In this document: positions 35,554-45,278 of the stretch, piece by piece
Layout of the letters: each line of letters begins with the position of its first letter
Position numbering within the stretch: position 1 is the first letter of the stretch
From: Clostridia bacterium
GTDB lineage: Bacteria; Bacillota; Clostridia; Oscillospirales; CAG-272
DNA length: 64,000 bases
Direction of reading: 5' to 3'
Assembly (NCBI GenBank): GCA_017625755.1
Contig: JAGAKG010000022.1
Coordinates: forward strand, 16,476 to 80,475
Translations under genes and position numbers: made by a program
The notes under the pieces: model-generated
What the model was told of the DNA's origin: nothing
Database searches by the model: none
The model's input: only the letters and a program-made list of their open reading frames with translations

Positions 35554-38391
35554 ATGCAGAAATCCATCGTTATTCGAGGCGCGAGAGTAAACAATTTAAA
35601 GAATATAGATGTGGATATCCCCAGAGATAAGCTCGTCATACTCACGGGACTTTCAGGCTCGGGAAAATCCTCGCTTGCCTTCGATACCGTATACGCGGAG
35701 GGGCATAGACGCTTCGTTGAGTCGCTCTCCTCATACGCAAGAATGTTTATAGGACAGCTTGATAAGCCCGAGGTCGATATGATAGACGGGCTCTCACCCG
35801 CGATATCAATAGACCAAAAGACAACCTCTAAAAACCCGCGCTCGACCGTGGGAACTGTGACTGAGATATACGACTATCTCAGGCTTCTTTACGCGCGCAT
35901 CGGCGTACCTCACTGTCCCGTCTGCGGAGCGGAGATAAGAAAGCAGTCGACAGATACTATAATCGACAGAATAATGGAGCTGTCGGAGGGTGAGCGATTT
36001 ATGATCCTCGCCCCCGTAGTCCGTGCGCAGAAGGGAAGACACGAAAAGGTGTTTGCCGACGCGAAGAAGGGCGGATATGTGCGAGTCAGAGTCGACGGAA
36101 ATATGTATGACCTCTCGGAGGAGATAACCCTCGATAAGAACAAAAAGCACGACATTGAGGTCGTTGTCGACCGTCTTGTTATGAGAGGGGATATCCGTTC
36201 AAGACTGGGGGACTCGGTCGAGACTGCGCTCTCGCTTGCCGACGGACACCTTACGGTGGTTACCGTTCCGAGAGAGGGAGAGCCGCAGGAGCTTGAGTTT
36301 TCTCAAAGCTACGCCTGCGAGAAGCACGGAATATCCTTCGGAGAGCTTGAACCGAGAATGTTTTCATTCAATAACCCTGCGGGGGCTTGTCCTCATTGCG
36401 CGGGACTCGGAGAGATGCGCCGACTTGCCGTTGACCGTCTTATCCCCGATAAAAAGCTCTCTCTGCGTCAGGGAGCTATCAATGTGAACGGCTTTAAGAC
36501 TATGGAGGAGCAGAGCTGGAACGGCCCGCTCTTTCTCGCGGTCGGAGAGCGATTTGGTTTTGATGTCGACACACCGATAGAAAAGCTATCGGCACAGGCT
36601 TACGATGTGCTTATGAACGGCTCGGGAAACGAGCTTTACGATATCCACCGTTGGTTCGGCGGTGAGGAGCATCATCAGAAGGTGCGCTTTGAGGGCGTTA
36701 TCAAGATGATGGAAAACAGAATCTCTATGGGCAACAGCGAGGAATATTACGAGCAGTTTATCGAGGAGGCGCCCTGTCCCGTGTGTAACGGAAAACGCCT
36801 TTGTCCTAACTCGCTCGCGGTAACCGTCGGCGGAATAAATATAGACGATTTCTGCGCGAAATCTGTCGAAAAAGCGCTTGAATTTATCAATGACTTTAAG
36901 CCCGAGGGCTCGGATAAGATAATTTCCTCGGAAATAATCAAGGAGATAAAGGCAAGACTCGGATTTCTCGCAAGCGTCGGACTCGAATACCTCACGCTCA
37001 CTCGAAAGGCGGGAACGCTTTCGGGTGGAGAAGCTCAGAGAATAAGACTTGCCACGCAGATAGGCTCGGCACTGGTGGGAGTGCTTTATATACTCGACGA
37101 GCCGAGTATCGGACTGCATCAAAGAGATAATTCCAAGCTTATCGGAACTCTCAAAAAGCTTCGTGATATCGGAAACACGGTTATCGTTGTCGAGCACGAC
37201 GAGGAAACGATGGAGGAGTCGGACTATATCATAGATATAGGGCCCGGGGCGGGAATACACGGCGGGCAGATAGTGGCTTGCGGTACTCCCGACGAGGTAA
37301 AGCAGAACGAAAATTCTATTACGGGCGCATATCTCAGCGGACGGAAGCGGATAGCAGTTCCCAAAACGCGCCGCCGCGGAAACGGAGAATTTCTGAATGT
37401 CAGGGGAGCGCGTGAGCATAACCTGAAGAATATTGATGTTGATATTCCGCTCGGATGCTTCGTCTGTGTTACGGGAGTTTCGGGCTCGGGTAAATCCTCG
37501 CTTGTAAACGGAATAATCAATCCCGTGCTTGCGCGTGAGCTTAACCGCGCGATAAGATACCCTGGCAGTTATAGCTCTATTGAGGGAATTGAAAATCTCG
37601 ATAAGGTGATAGATATAGACCAAAGCCCCATTGGGCGCACGCCCCGCTCAAACCCCGCGACATATACGGGAGTTTTCTCGGATATCCGCGACCTCTTTGC
37701 CAAGACTGCAGACGCAAACGCGAGAGGATATAAGTCGGGCAGATTTTCCTTCAATGTAAAGGGCGGAAGATGCGAAGCCTGCGAGGGAGACGGAGTCAAA
37801 AAGATAGAGATGCACTTCCTGAGCGATGTGTATGTCACCTGCGATGTCTGCCGCGGAAAGAGATATAATCGCGATACGCTCGAGGTCAAATACAAGGGAA
37901 AGAATATTTCCGATGTGCTTGAAATGACGATAGAGGAGGCGCTTCTTTTCTTCGACGGAATACCGAAGATAAAGCAGAAGCTGCAAACCCTCTTTGATGT
38001 CGGACTCGGATATCTTAAGGTGGGTCAGTCCTCTACCACCCTCTCGGGCGGAGAGGCGCAGAGAGTCAAGCTCGCCACAGAGCTTGCCAAGCGCGGAACG
38101 GGAAGAACGCTATATATTCTCGACGAGCCTACGACGGGACTTCACACAGCCGATGTTGAAAAGCTCATCGCCATACTTCAGCGGCTTTGCGACGCTGGTA
38201 ACACCGTTCTCGTTATTGAGCATAACCTTGATGTCATAAAGACAGCGGACTATATTATCGACCTCGGTCCCGAGGGAGGAGACAGAGGCGGTACGGTAGT
38301 CGCCTGCGGCACACCCGAGGAGGTCTCTCAAAATAAAAATTCATATACGGGTGAATATTTGAATAAAATATTGCATAAATTCGGCGGCTGA
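35554..38391 (+). CDS. uvrA: Excinuclease ABC subunit UvrA
   Basis: Damage-recognition ATPase of nucleotide excision repair, 945 residues, the full family length. Two ABC modules with Walker [13 protein letters not shown] and [12 protein letters not shown] and signatures [14 protein letters not shown] and [14 protein letters not shown], plus three zinc sites (CPVCGAE; CPHCAG with CPVCNG; CEACEG with CDVCRG). It starts 3 bp after uvrB with GGA in the end of uvrB, so it is translationally linked. No terminator was seen before the next promoter at 38414. Confidence 0.97.
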   Translation: MQKSIVIRGARVNNLKNIDVDIPRDKLVILTGLSGSGKSSLAFDTVYAEGHRRFVESLSSYARMFIGQLDKPEVDMIDGLSPAISIDQKTTSKNPRSTVGTVTEIYDYLRLLYARIGVPHCPVCGAEIRKQSTDTIIDRIMELSEGERFMILAPVVRAQKGRHEKVFADAKKGGYVRVRVDGNMYDLSEEITLDKNKKHDIEVVVDRLVMRGDIRSRLGDSVETALSLADGHLTVVTVPREGEPQELEFSQSYACEKHGISFGELEPRMFSFNNPAGACPHCAGLGEMRRLAVDRLIPDKKLSLRQGAINVNGFKTMEEQSWNGPLFLAVGERFGFDVDTPIEKLSAQAYDVLMNGSGNELYDIHRWFGGEEHHQKVRFEGVIKMMENRISMGNSEEYYEQFIEEAPCPVCNGKRLCPNSLAVTVGGINIDDFCAKSVEKALEFINDFKPEGSDKIISSEIIKEIKARLGFLASVGLEYLTLTRKAGTLSGGEAQRIRLATQIGSALVGVLYILDEPSIGLHQRDNSKLIGTLKKLRDIGNTVIVVEHDEETMEESDYIIDIGPGAGIHGGQIVACGTPDEVKQNENSITGAYLSGRKRIAVPKTRRRGNGEFLNVRGAREHNLKNIDVDIPLGCFVCVTGVSGSGKSSLVNGIINPVLARELNRAIRYPGSYSSIEGIENLDKVIDIDQSPIGRTPRSNPATYTGVFSDIRDLFAKTADANARGYKSGRFSFNVKGGRCEACEGDGVKKIEMHFLSDVYVTCDVCRGKRYNRDTLEVKYKGKNISDVLEMTIEEALLFFDGIPKIKQKLQTLFDVGLGYLKVGQSSTTLSGGEAQRVKLATELAKRGTGRTLYILDEPTTGLHTADVEKLIAILQRLCDAGNTVLVIEHNLDVIKTADYIIDLGPEGGDRGGTVVACGTPEEVSQNKNSYTGEYLNKILHKFGG

Positions 38392-38413
38392 TTCACAAAT
38401 AATCGAAAAGCCC

Positions 38414-38442
38414 TTGACAAATGAATAATTATGCTATATAAT
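38414..38442 (+). promoter_or_regulatory. Promoter of the amino-acid ABC operon
   Basis: TTGACA (38414-38419), 17 bp, TATAAT (38437-38442): full consensus. Confidence 0.88.
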
Positions 38443-38475
38443 GTTTGCATATAAAAACATCTTTGGAGGATTATT

Positions 38476-39369
38476 ATGAAAAAGATTATTTCTTTGATTC
38501 TTGTTGTTCTTATGCTTGCGCTTGTAGTAACATCCTGCGCTAAAAAGAACAGCGATTTCGTAGCTAAAGACGCGACAGACCTCATTCAGGAGGACTTCGG
38601 TATTGCCGTTCAGAAGGGCAACAGCGAGCTTCTCGAGGCGGTCAACAAGGTTGTTGACAAGTGGGTTGAGGACGGAACTATGACAGAGTATGTTGACTAC
38701 TACACCGCACTTTCCGACTTCGAGGCAGGTGCTGAGGGCGCAACAGAGCCCGACGCAGGCGACCTCAAGACAAGCTGGGATTTCGGCTCCGCAACAGAAA
38801 CTATCGTTGTTTACACCGAGTCGGGATTTGCACCCTTTGAGTTCATTTCCAATGGTAAGGTTATCGGCGTTGATATTGCTATTATGAGCCAGGTTGCACT
38901 TGATATGGGTAAGAAGATAGAGATAAAGGATGTTGCTTTCGATACCATTCCTACCTGTGTTGAGAATGATTCGGGCGACGCAGTTGGTGCGGCAGGAATG
39001 ACCATCACCGATGAGAGAAAGGAAACCGTTGACTTCTCCAACATCTATTATAGCTCGACTCTCGTTGTCGTTTCCGATAAGGATAAGGCGATTTCGAGCG
39101 TTAAGGACCTTGCAGGTCTTAAGGTAGCAGTTCAGGAAGGAACGAGCGGCGACCTTATAATATCCGACGCAGTTGAGTCTGACGGATACAAGTACACCGT
39201 TGAGAACGACGACGGAGAGGAAGAGGAAGTTGTAATCAAGGCTGAGGGCGCTGAGGTAGTACGCTATAAGCAGTACGCTCTTGCTCTCGAGGATCTCAAG
39301 TCGGGACGCGTAGATGCTATCCTTATGGATAAGCTTCCCGCGCTCACAATGCTTGCGGTTGCAGACTGA
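38476..39369 (+). CDS. Amino-acid ABC transporter substrate-binding lipoprotein, apparently circularly permuted
   Basis: Lipoprotein of 297 residues (lipobox VTSC, Cys21) of the polar amino acid binding family SBP_bac_3. The ligand core (from about residue 108) has TIVVYTESGFAPFEF, GVDIAIMSQVA and VGAAGMTITDERK, and VAVQEGTSGD for the second lobe. The element that normally closes the C-terminus, of the form YGIAVxKGNxELLEAVN, is instead at residues 40-58 (FGIAVQKGNSELLEAVNKVV), joined by an Ala/Glu/Gly linker. The protein stops at DAILMDKLPALTMLAVAD, where that element would usually follow. Permease and ATPase genes follow. A hairpin behind the gene may keep expression of the binding protein above that of the membrane parts. 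Confidence 0.88.
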   Translation: MKKIISLILVVLMLALVVTSCAKKNSDFVAKDATDLIQEDFGIAVQKGNSELLEAVNKVVDKWVEDGTMTEYVDYYTALSDFEAGAEGATEPDAGDLKTSWDFGSATETIVVYTESGFAPFEFISNGKVIGVDIAIMSQVALDMGKKIEIKDVAFDTIPTCVENDSGDAVGAAGMTITDERKETVDFSNIYYSSTLVVVSDKDKAISSVKDLAGLKVAVQEGTSGDLIISDAVESDGYKYTVENDDGEEEEVVIKAEGAEVVRYKQYALALEDLKSGRVDAILMDKLPALTMLAVAD

Positions 39370-39387
39370 TTTAAACTAAAGAACCCG

Positions 39388-39420
39388 AGTGAGAGAGTAT
39401 TTTGCTCTCTCACTTGTTCT
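39388..39420 (+). terminator. Attenuating hairpin between binding-protein and permease genes
   Basis: A 10-bp stem AGTGAGAGAG/CTCTCTCACT with a 7-nt loop and a weak TGTTCT tail. Such hairpins often give partial read-through in ABC operons. Confidence 0.6.
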
Positions 39421-39441
39421 GCTAAAAGGAGAATATAAAAA

Positions 39442-40182
39442 TTGCATACGGTTTTTGAAGCATTGCTCAAATTGTGGAATAGATTTCTGAGAGCTTTTGT
39501 AGAGCAAAACAGATGGCAGATGTATCTTGAGGGACTCGGAAACACTCTGCTGATTGCTTTCATAGCGACGCTTATAGGTACGACCATAGGCGTTATCTTC
39601 GCTATGACAAAGTACCTTAATAAAAAGACGGGAAAGCTGAAAATTTTCTCTAAAATTGCCGATGTATACATAACTATAATCCGAGGAACGCCTGTCGTTC
39701 TGCAGCTTATGATACTCTATTTTATCGTTTTCTCGGGCTGGGATAACGGTATTTTGATAGGTGCTATCACCTTCGGTATCAACTCGGGAGCATATGTTGC
39801 CGAGATTGCGAGAGCGGGATTTGAGAGCGTTGACGACGGACAGATGGAAGCGGGACGCTCACTTGGTATGTCGACCGCTCAGACGATGTGGCATATTATC
39901 ATTCCTCAGGCGGTAAGAAATTGTCTGCCCCCGCTGTTCAATGAGTTTATAACCCTTGTTAAGGAAACTGCGATAGTCGGATATGTCGGAATTATGGACC
40001 TTGGAAAGATTCCCGGACTTATCCAGTCGAGAACATTCGATTATCTTTTCCCCCTGCTTATCGCCGCGGTGCTGTACCTTGCGGTGGTTATGGTGCTGAC
40101 TCAGATACTTCGCATACTTGAAAAGCGGTTCTCAAAAACCGACAGAGACAGAGGAGGTGTGAAAAATGGAAAACAAAAATAA
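39442..40182 (+). CDS. Amino-acid ABC transporter permease
   Basis: A 246-residue HisM/GlnP-type permease with about five membrane helices. The EAA loop is [19 protein letters not shown], and [18 protein letters not shown] and [12 protein letters not shown] are typical of the family. The start is read as TTG at 39442 because AGGAG lies 10 bases upstream and no ATG fits. Its last 17 bases overlap the ATPase gene. The C-terminus is basic. Confidence 0.92.
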   Translation: MHTVFEALLKLWNRFLRAFVEQNRWQMYLEGLGNTLLIAFIATLIGTTIGVIFAMTKYLNKKTGKLKIFSKIADVYITIIRGTPVVLQLMILYFIVFSGWDNGILIGAITFGINSGAYVAEIARAGFESVDDGQMEAGRSLGMSTAQTMWHIIIPQAVRNCLPPLFNEFITLVKETAIVGYVGIMDLGKIPGLIQSRTFDYLFPLLIAAVLYLAVVMVLTQILRILEKRFSKTDRDRGGVKNGKQK

Positions 40183-40945
40183 TACACCTCTTATACAGGT
40201 CAGAAATTTGCGGAAATCCTTCGGAGACCTCAAGGTACTTGACGGTGTTACGATAGATATTATGAAGGGCGAGAAAGTCGTTGTTATCGGTCCTTCTGGC
40301 TCGGGAAAGAGTACATTTCTCAGATGTCTTAACTGCCTTGAGGTGGCAACGGGCGGAGAGATAATATTTCAGGGAGCCAATCTGCTTGATCCTAAGGTCA
40401 ATATAAACCTTCACCGTCAGCATATGGGAATGGTTTTTCAGCAGTTTAATCTCTTTAACAATAAATCGGTTATTGAGAATATAATGCTCGCGCCTATGAC
40501 GATTTACGGAAAGAAGGCAAAGAAAGAGGGAAAGAGCAAGAAGATTTTTGAGGCAGAGTGCCGTGAAAATGCAATGGCGTTGCTCAGACGAATAGGTCTT
40601 GAGGACAAGGCAGATGTTTATCCCTCAACGCTCTCGGGCGGACAGAAGCAGAGAGTTGCGATTGCCCGTGCGCTTGCGATGAATCCGCAGGTTATGCTTT
40701 TCGACGAGCCTACCTCGGCACTTGACCCCGAAATGGTCGGCGAGGTGCTTGAGCTTATGAAGGAATTGGCTCAGGAGGGAATGACTATGGTAGTCGTTAC
40801 CCACGAAATGGGCTTTGCCCGTGAGGTTGCCGACAAGGTTCTGTTTATGTGTGACGGCGTTATCGCTGAGGAGGCAGCGCCCGAAAAGTTCTTTACGAAC
40901 CCCGAAAATCCGAGACTTCGTCAGTTCCTGCAAAGTATACTTTAA
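40166..40945 (+). CDS. Amino-acid ABC transporter ATP-binding protein
   Basis: A 259-residue GlnQ/HisP-like ATPase. Walker [11 protein letters not shown]-loop MVFQQFNLF, signature [15 protein letters not shown], Walker [14 protein letters not shown] and switch His in VVVTHEM are all intact. A short Lys-rich insert ([12 protein letters not shown]) follows the Q-loop region. AGGAGGTG lies inside the permease gene just before the ATG, so translation is coupled. It ends at a double hairpin shared with the convergent GH65 operon. Confidence 0.95.
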   Translation: MENKNNTPLIQVRNLRKSFGDLKVLDGVTIDIMKGEKVVVIGPSGSGKSTFLRCLNCLEVATGGEIIFQGANLLDPKVNINLHRQHMGMVFQQFNLFNNKSVIENIMLAPMTIYGKKAKKEGKSKKIFEAECRENAMALLRRIGLEDKADVYPSTLSGGQKQRVAIARALAMNPQVMLFDEPTSALDPEMVGEVLELMKELAQEGMTMVVVTHEMGFAREVADKVLFMCDGVIAEEAAPEKFFTNPENPRLRQFLQSIL

Positions 40946-40955
40946 AATTGAAAAT

Positions 40956-40995
40956 CCCCGAATTTTCCGTTAGGAACGCAACGGAAAATTCGGGG
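40956..40995 (-). terminator. Terminator of the GH65 operon
   Basis: A perfect 16-bp stem CCCCGAATTTTCCGTT with its complement and an 8-nt loop. On the minus strand it is followed by ATTTTCAATTTT. Confidence 0.75.
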
Positions 40996-41002
40996 TGTGT
41001 TG

Positions 41003-41040
41003 TACACGGAAGGCATTTTGCTTTCCGTGTACTGCTTTTT
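41003..41040 (+). terminator. Terminator of the ABC operon
   Basis: A stem with arms TACACGGAA and TTCCGTGTA plus inner pairs, followed by CTGCTTTTTT on the plus strand. Confidence 0.8.
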
Positions 41041-43355
41041 TAATTTGTGTATTTTACTGTTACACTATCCTTGACGGTCAGGGTATTGCCGCAAACCGAG
41101 AGAGTAGTCTCCTTGCCGTTCGCAACATCAACTTTTACCGTGTTACGGTCGATAGTGAGCTTCAACTCCGCGCCACGCCAGAAAAGTCTCAGGGATAGGT
41201 TGTTCCAATCCGAGGGCAGAGAGGGGGAGAACTTGAGGGTATCTCCGTCGGCGCTCATTCCCGCAAAGCCGAATGCGACGCATTGCCAGATTCCGCCGCA
41301 GTTTGCCGCGTGTATTCCCGCGTTGGAATTGTTGGAATCTTCTCCAAAGTCGGTGTTGAGCGCTCCGCGGAAGAAGTTTAGCGCTATATCGGCGTCAATA
41401 AGCTTTGCCGCTACCATCGCATAAGCCGAGAGCGATAGCGAGGAGTCGTGTATGCACTTGTCCTCGTAGAAGACGAAATTTTTTCTTATGATATCCGCGG
41501 GGAAGAGGTCTGGCATAAGCGTTATGAGCTGAATAACATCTGCCTGCTTGGAAACCATAAATTTGCTTATCTGGTCAAGCGTATAGAAACGGTATATGTA
41601 TCTGTTTATTCCGCTATTTCTGTACTTGGCAACATCTATCTGCTCGAGCGTGAGATATGTGTCGTCCTGAGGTACTAGTCCGTCCTCATTCGGCGCGGGA
41701 AGATAGAGCTTTGGAAGCTTTGTTTTGATATTTTGGACTATCTCCGAAAGACCGATTTCTCGGTCGAACTTTGTGAACAGCTCGGGAGCTTCTGCTTCAA
41801 GTTTTGCCGCCTCCTCAAGCGCGGTTTTCATATTCCACGCCACCATATAGTTTGTGTACGCGTTGTTGTTGACACCGACCTTGTATTCGTCGGGGCCTAT
41901 GACATTGTTTATCTCATAGCGATCTGCATCGACATTGTATTCAAGTCTTGACTGCCAGAAATCTGCGGTTTCAAAGAGGATTTCAAGGGCGTATTTTTTC
42001 ATAAAATCGGTGTCGTTTGCCGTCTTGGCGTAGTTATACACGCCATAAGCAACATCGCAAACGACATGATGCTCAATCTTGCCGCAATCTATTCTTTTGA
42101 GAGTGTTCTCAACTGTGTAGTTTCCTGTTTCCGCGCATTGCTCGTCACCCGTCACACTTGCCGATTCCCAAGGATACATAGCACCCTTGAAGCCGTATTC
42201 ACGAGCCTTTCGGCGAGCGCCGCCGAGAGTGTGATAACGGTATGTGCAGAGCTTTCTCGCGGCATCGGGGTCGGTGTAGATAAAGAAGGGAAGATTGAAT
42301 ATCTCGCAATCCCAGAAAACATGACCTGCGTACCCTGGACCTGTAAGCCCCTTGGCTGCAATGCTAACTCTGTCGTCGTGCGCGGGGCACATGATGATCG
42401 AGTGATAGAGGCCGAGACGAGTTTTGAGGGTATCGGTAGGATTATTCCCCTCGATAACGATATCGCATCTTGACCATCTCTTGTCCCAAGCCTTGGCAGA
42501 TTCACCGAGAAGCTCGTCAAAGGATTTCGTGCAGAGATATCTCGTCTCTCTCTGCATAAGCTCCTTAATAAGCTCCGCGCTCTTGCCGCTCCATTCGGAG
42601 TCGTTCTGCGTGTAGTAAAGCGCGTAACGAACGACGCGCACCTCGTCACCTTTCTTAACATCAAAGGTGGCTTTGGAACCCACATATCTTCTTGATGTGG
42701 AATATCTTTGAATATTCTTCAACTCTGTTCGGTTTACAAAAATTCTCATTCTGTTGCTCACTCGGAACTGAGTTCCCGCAACCGAGGCTCTTCCGCCGTA
42801 CCAGAGAATGTCGTCGGGGAGGACAATTCTTTCTTCCTCAAATATGTGTTGAGTGCCGCCCACGGTCTGCCTTGAATCAATTGATGCGCCAATAGTAAGC
42901 TCTGCGTCGGTATTCGGGGTAATAAGCGTTTCAAAGGCAACAAAATGAAGCTGACTCATAGAAACGAAGCGACGCTGTGTGACAGACACATCAATTCCTT
43001 TATCCTCGTATTTGCAGTCAAAGGAATAGCTCATAAGACCGTTCTTGAGGTTGAGACTTCTTTCGTAGTTATCCGAGCCGCTGCTCAGCGGGCCTATCTT
43101 CTTTCCGTTTACCGCGACAGAGAGCTTAGTCGCGTCGGGAAGAGGGAACAGCTCCTCAGTCTCGTTTGGCTGCTGGTCGTAAAGACCTGCGATGAGAGTG
43201 AGTCTGTTCTGTTCGGGATGTTCTTCGCAGAATGAGCTTCTCATACCGATATATCCGTTGCCAAGACACATAAGCGTCTCATATTTTTGCTGGAGCTTGG
43301 CATTACATTCCCGTTCGGTGAATATGTAATCAGAGACTTTTTCGATTATACCCAT
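41040..43355 (-). CDS. Glycoside hydrolase family 65 disaccharide phosphorylase
   Basis: A 771-residue inverting phosphorylase of the maltose/trehalose/kojibiose type, which splits an alpha-glucoside with phosphate to give beta-glucose-1-phosphate. The N-terminal beta-sandwich (CLGNGYIGMRSSF) precedes an (alpha/alpha)6 barrel with GHVFWDCEIFNLPF, GAMYPWESASVTGDEQC and the general-acid Glu in NNVIGPDEYKVGVNNNAYTN. The phosphate-site region is HDSSLSLSAYAMVAA. Exact substrate cannot be fixed from sequence. AAGGAG lies 7 bases before the ATG. It lies 15 bp behind pgmB, which would convert its product. Confidence 0.92.
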   Translation of the reverse strand: MGIIEKVSDYIFTERECNAKLQQKYETLMCLGNGYIGMRSSFCEEHPEQNRLTLIAGLYDQQPNETEELFPLPDATKLSVAVNGKKIGPLSSGSDNYERSLNLKNGLMSYSFDCKYEDKGIDVSVTQRRFVSMSQLHFVAFETLITPNTDAELTIGASIDSRQTVGGTQHIFEEERIVLPDDILWYGGRASVAGTQFRVSNRMRIFVNRTELKNIQRYSTSRRYVGSKATFDVKKGDEVRVVRYALYYTQNDSEWSGKSAELIKELMQRETRYLCTKSFDELLGESAKAWDKRWSRCDIVIEGNNPTDTLKTRLGLYHSIIMCPAHDDRVSIAAKGLTGPGYAGHVFWDCEIFNLPFFIYTDPDAARKLCTYRYHTLGGARRKAREYGFKGAMYPWESASVTGDEQCAETGNYTVENTLKRIDCGKIEHHVVCDVAYGVYNYAKTANDTDFMKKYALEILFETADFWQSRLEYNVDADRYEINNVIGPDEYKVGVNNNAYTNYMVAWNMKTALEEAAKLEAEAPELFTKFDREIGLSEIVQNIKTKLPKLYLPAPNEDGLVPQDDTYLTLEQIDVAKYRNSGINRYIYRFYTLDQISKFMVSKQADVIQLITLMPDLFPADIIRKNFVFYEDKCIHDSSLSLSAYAMVAAKLIDADIALNFFRGALNTDFGEDSNNSNAGIHAANCGGIWQCVAFGFAGMSADGDTLKFSPSLPSDWNNLSLRLFWRGAELKLTIDRNTVKVDVANGKETTLSVCGNTLTVKDSVTVKYTN

Positions 43356-43370
43356 ATCGGTTCTCCTTTT

Positions 43371-44039
43371 TTATTTTTTTGGAAGATAATTTCTCACGAG
43401 CAACTCGAGGGAAAGCTCGGAGGTAGACGAAAGAATGAGGTCGGGAGAGCTGCCCGTAATAGTTACATTAATACCTACGGCATACATTCCCGCCGAGAGA
43501 ATTGCCTCAATACCTGCCTGAGAATCCTCAAGACCGATACAGTCAACGGGATCAACTCCGAGCTGCTCCGCGCAGGTGAGAAATATTTCGGGGTCGGGCT
43601 TCGAGCGCTTTACCTTAGCCGCGTCAGCAATCGTGTCGAAATAATCGCTCAGACCTATTTTTTCGAGAACTCTGGGGGCGTTGCGGGATACCGAAGCGAT
43701 AGCGGTCTTGAGTCCCATAGCCCGCGCGTCTATCAAAAGCTGCTGGATACCGGGGAGAATATCCTTCTCGGTGAGCGTCTCAACAAGCTCCTTGTAATAT
43801 TCGTTCTTTCGGTTTGCGAGAGTCTCCTTTTCTTCCTCAGTATAAGCGTCAAGCTTATTATTGTTGCGCAGGATTATCTCAAAAGAGCCTATTCTGCTGA
43901 CCCCCTTGAGAGCCTCGTTCTGCTCTCTGTCAAAATAAAGACCGAGCTCCTCAGAAAGTCTTTTCCAAGCCTGATAGTGCAGCTCGGCACTATCCGTGAT
44001 AACTCCGTCAAGGTCAAATACAAGAGCCTTCAATGCCAT
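43371..44039 (-). CDS. pgmB: Beta-phosphoglucomutase
   Basis: HAD-family mutase of 222 residues that turns beta-glucose-1-P into glucose-6-P. FDLDGVITDSAELHYQAW holds the nucleophile Asp9 and acid/base Asp11, and the cap has GVSRIGSFE (substrate Arg). Then AIASVSRNAP, KRSKPDPEIF and GLEDSQAGIEA are present. The start at 44039 follows GGAG by 9 bases; a TTG two codons earlier is possible. It is the first gene of the unit with GH65 and is read from a duplicated promoter region. Confidence 0.93.
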   Translation of the reverse strand: MALKALVFDLDGVITDSAELHYQAWKRLSEELGLYFDREQNEALKGVSRIGSFEIILRNNNKLDAYTEEEKETLANRKNEYYKELVETLTEKDILPGIQQLLIDARAMGLKTAIASVSRNAPRVLEKIGLSDYFDTIADAAKVKRSKPDPEIFLTCAEQLGVDPVDCIGLEDSQAGIEAILSAGMYAVGINVTITGSSPDLILSSTSELSLELLVRNYLPKK

Positions 44040-44102
44040 CTTCAAAATCTCCTTTTAAAAAAATCAAGTATTTTTTTCAAAATTTCCTTATTATGCAAGA
44101 CT

Positions 44103-44131
44103 ATTATAGCATATATCATACCCCGAGTCAA
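44103..44131 (-). promoter_or_regulatory. Proximal pgmB promoter (P1)
   Basis: On the minus strand TTGACT (44126-44131), 17 bp, TATAAT (44103-44108). Confidence 0.78.
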
Positions 44132-44186
44132 TGAAGTTTAAAAAAAATCAAGTATTTTTTTCAAAATTTCCTTATTATGCAAGACC

Positions 44187-44215
44187 ATTATAGCATATAT
44201 CATACCCCGATTCAA
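44187..44215 (-). promoter_or_regulatory. Distal duplicated pgmB promoter (P2)
   Basis: Second copy, 84 bp upstream: TTGAAT (44210-44215), 17 bp, TATAAT (44187-44192). The single change weakens the -35 relative to P1. Confidence 0.65.
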
Positions 44216-44321
44216 TGAAGTATTCACGCATATTTCCGTATAAATACCGCCTTTTTGGGCGTAAAAAAAACGCTCCGCAGAGAAGAAATTCGCATTTGTC
44301 GGGGCGTTTTACAAAAAACTC

Positions 44322-44350
44322 TTGAATTACGGAGAAAATTGGAGTATAAT
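44322..44350 (+). promoter_or_regulatory. Promoter of metF-metH
   Basis: TTGAAT (44322-44327), 17 bp, TATAAT (44345-44350). The leader is under 40 nt, so no SAM or cobalamin riboswitch fits downstream of it. An imperfect AAAACGCTCCG/CGGGGCGTTTT hairpin lies just upstream. Confidence 0.72.
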
Positions 44351-44386
44351 CGTTAATATAAAGATTTTAGGAAAAAGGTTGCAGAT

Positions 44387-45262
44387 ATGAAACTTACAGA
44401 GCTTTTTGAACAAAATAAACTTTCTCTTTCCTTTGAGGTATTCCCACCTAAAACCGATACCGCGTTTGAAAGTGTAAAGCACGCCACTGAGGCGATAGCG
44501 GCGCTTCGTCCATCTTTTATGAGCGTTACATATGGAGCGGGAGGCGGAACGAGCAAGTACACACTCGATATCGCAAAGAACATAAAGGAGCGCTACGGTG
44601 TCCCCACGCTTGCACATCTCACATGCGTTTCCTCGACTAAGGAGACCGTGAGGGAGAAGATAGAGCAGATACGCGCGGCGGGAATTGAGAATATTATGGC
44701 GCTTCGCGGAGACCTGACACCAGCGCTCGAGCAGAGCGACCGCTCTGCGTGGGCGTATAGCCACGCAATTGACCTTATCCGCGATATCCGAGAGAGCGGC
44801 GCGGATTTCTGTATCGGCGGTGCCTGCTATCCCGAGATACACCCCGAGAGTGCTAATCAGAGAGAGGATATCAGGTATCTGAAGGAGAAGGTCGATGCGG
44901 GCTGTTCCTTCCTTACGACACAGATGTTTTTTGATAATAACCTGCTTTATAATTTCCTTTATAAGATTCGCGAGGCGGGTATAACCGTTCCCGTTATCCC
45001 AGGGGTTATGCCAATTACGAACGGAAATCAGGTCGAGCGCGCAATAAAGCTTTCGGGCTCCTTTATGCCGCAGCGCTTTAAGGCGCTTGTCGATAAGTTT
45101 GGAACTACTCCCGACGCTATGAAGCAGGCAGGTATAGCATACGCGACCGACCAGATAATAGACTTATTTGCAAACGGAATCAATAATGTCCATGTGTATT
45201 CGATGAATAAGCCCGATGTCGCGGAGGCTATACAGAAGAACCTTTCGGACATACTTGGATAA
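44387..45262 (+). CDS. metF: Methylenetetrahydrofolate reductase
   Basis: FAD-dependent TIM-barrel enzyme of 291 residues making 5-methyl-THF for methionine synthesis. SLSFEVFPPKTD (catalytic Glu), MSVTYGAGGG, HLTCVSSTKE, NIMALRGDL, FCIGGACYPEIHPE and FLTTQMFFDNN are the family blocks. The methionine synthase gene follows 16 bp after its stop and would use its product. The ribosome site before the ATG is weak (AAAGG, 10 bases away). Confidence 0.95.
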   Translation: MKLTELFEQNKLSLSFEVFPPKTDTAFESVKHATEAIAALRPSFMSVTYGAGGGTSKYTLDIAKNIKERYGVPTLAHLTCVSSTKETVREKIEQIRAAGIENIMALRGDLTPALEQSDRSAWAYSHAIDLIRDIRESGADFCIGGACYPEIHPESANQREDIRYLKEKVDAGCSFLTTQMFFDNNLLYNFLYKIREAGITVPVIPGVMPITNGNQVERAIKLSGSFMPQRFKALVDKFGTTPDAMKQAGIAYATDQIIDLFANGINNVHVYSMNKPDVAEAIQKNLSDILG

Positions 45263-45278
45263 TAAACGAGGAACGGAA

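Larger units (their letters stand above)
44054..44221. repeat. 84-bp tandem duplication carrying the pgmB promoter
   Basis: Two adjacent copies with an 84-bp period (TCAAGTA at 44064 and 44148; ATTATAGCATATATCATACC at 44103 and 44187). The differences seen are few: a C/T and a G/T change plus A-run length. Each copy contains the -35/-10 pair for pgmB. Confidence 0.92.

Noticed and set aside
36586..37623. A 345-codon antisense frame inside uvrA
   Set aside because: Overlaps both ABC modules of uvrA and has no independent signals.
44224..44386. A riboswitch (SAM or cobalamin) before metF-metH
   Set aside because: The promoter lies at 44322-44350, leaving under 40 nt of leader; no conserved riboswitch core was seen.
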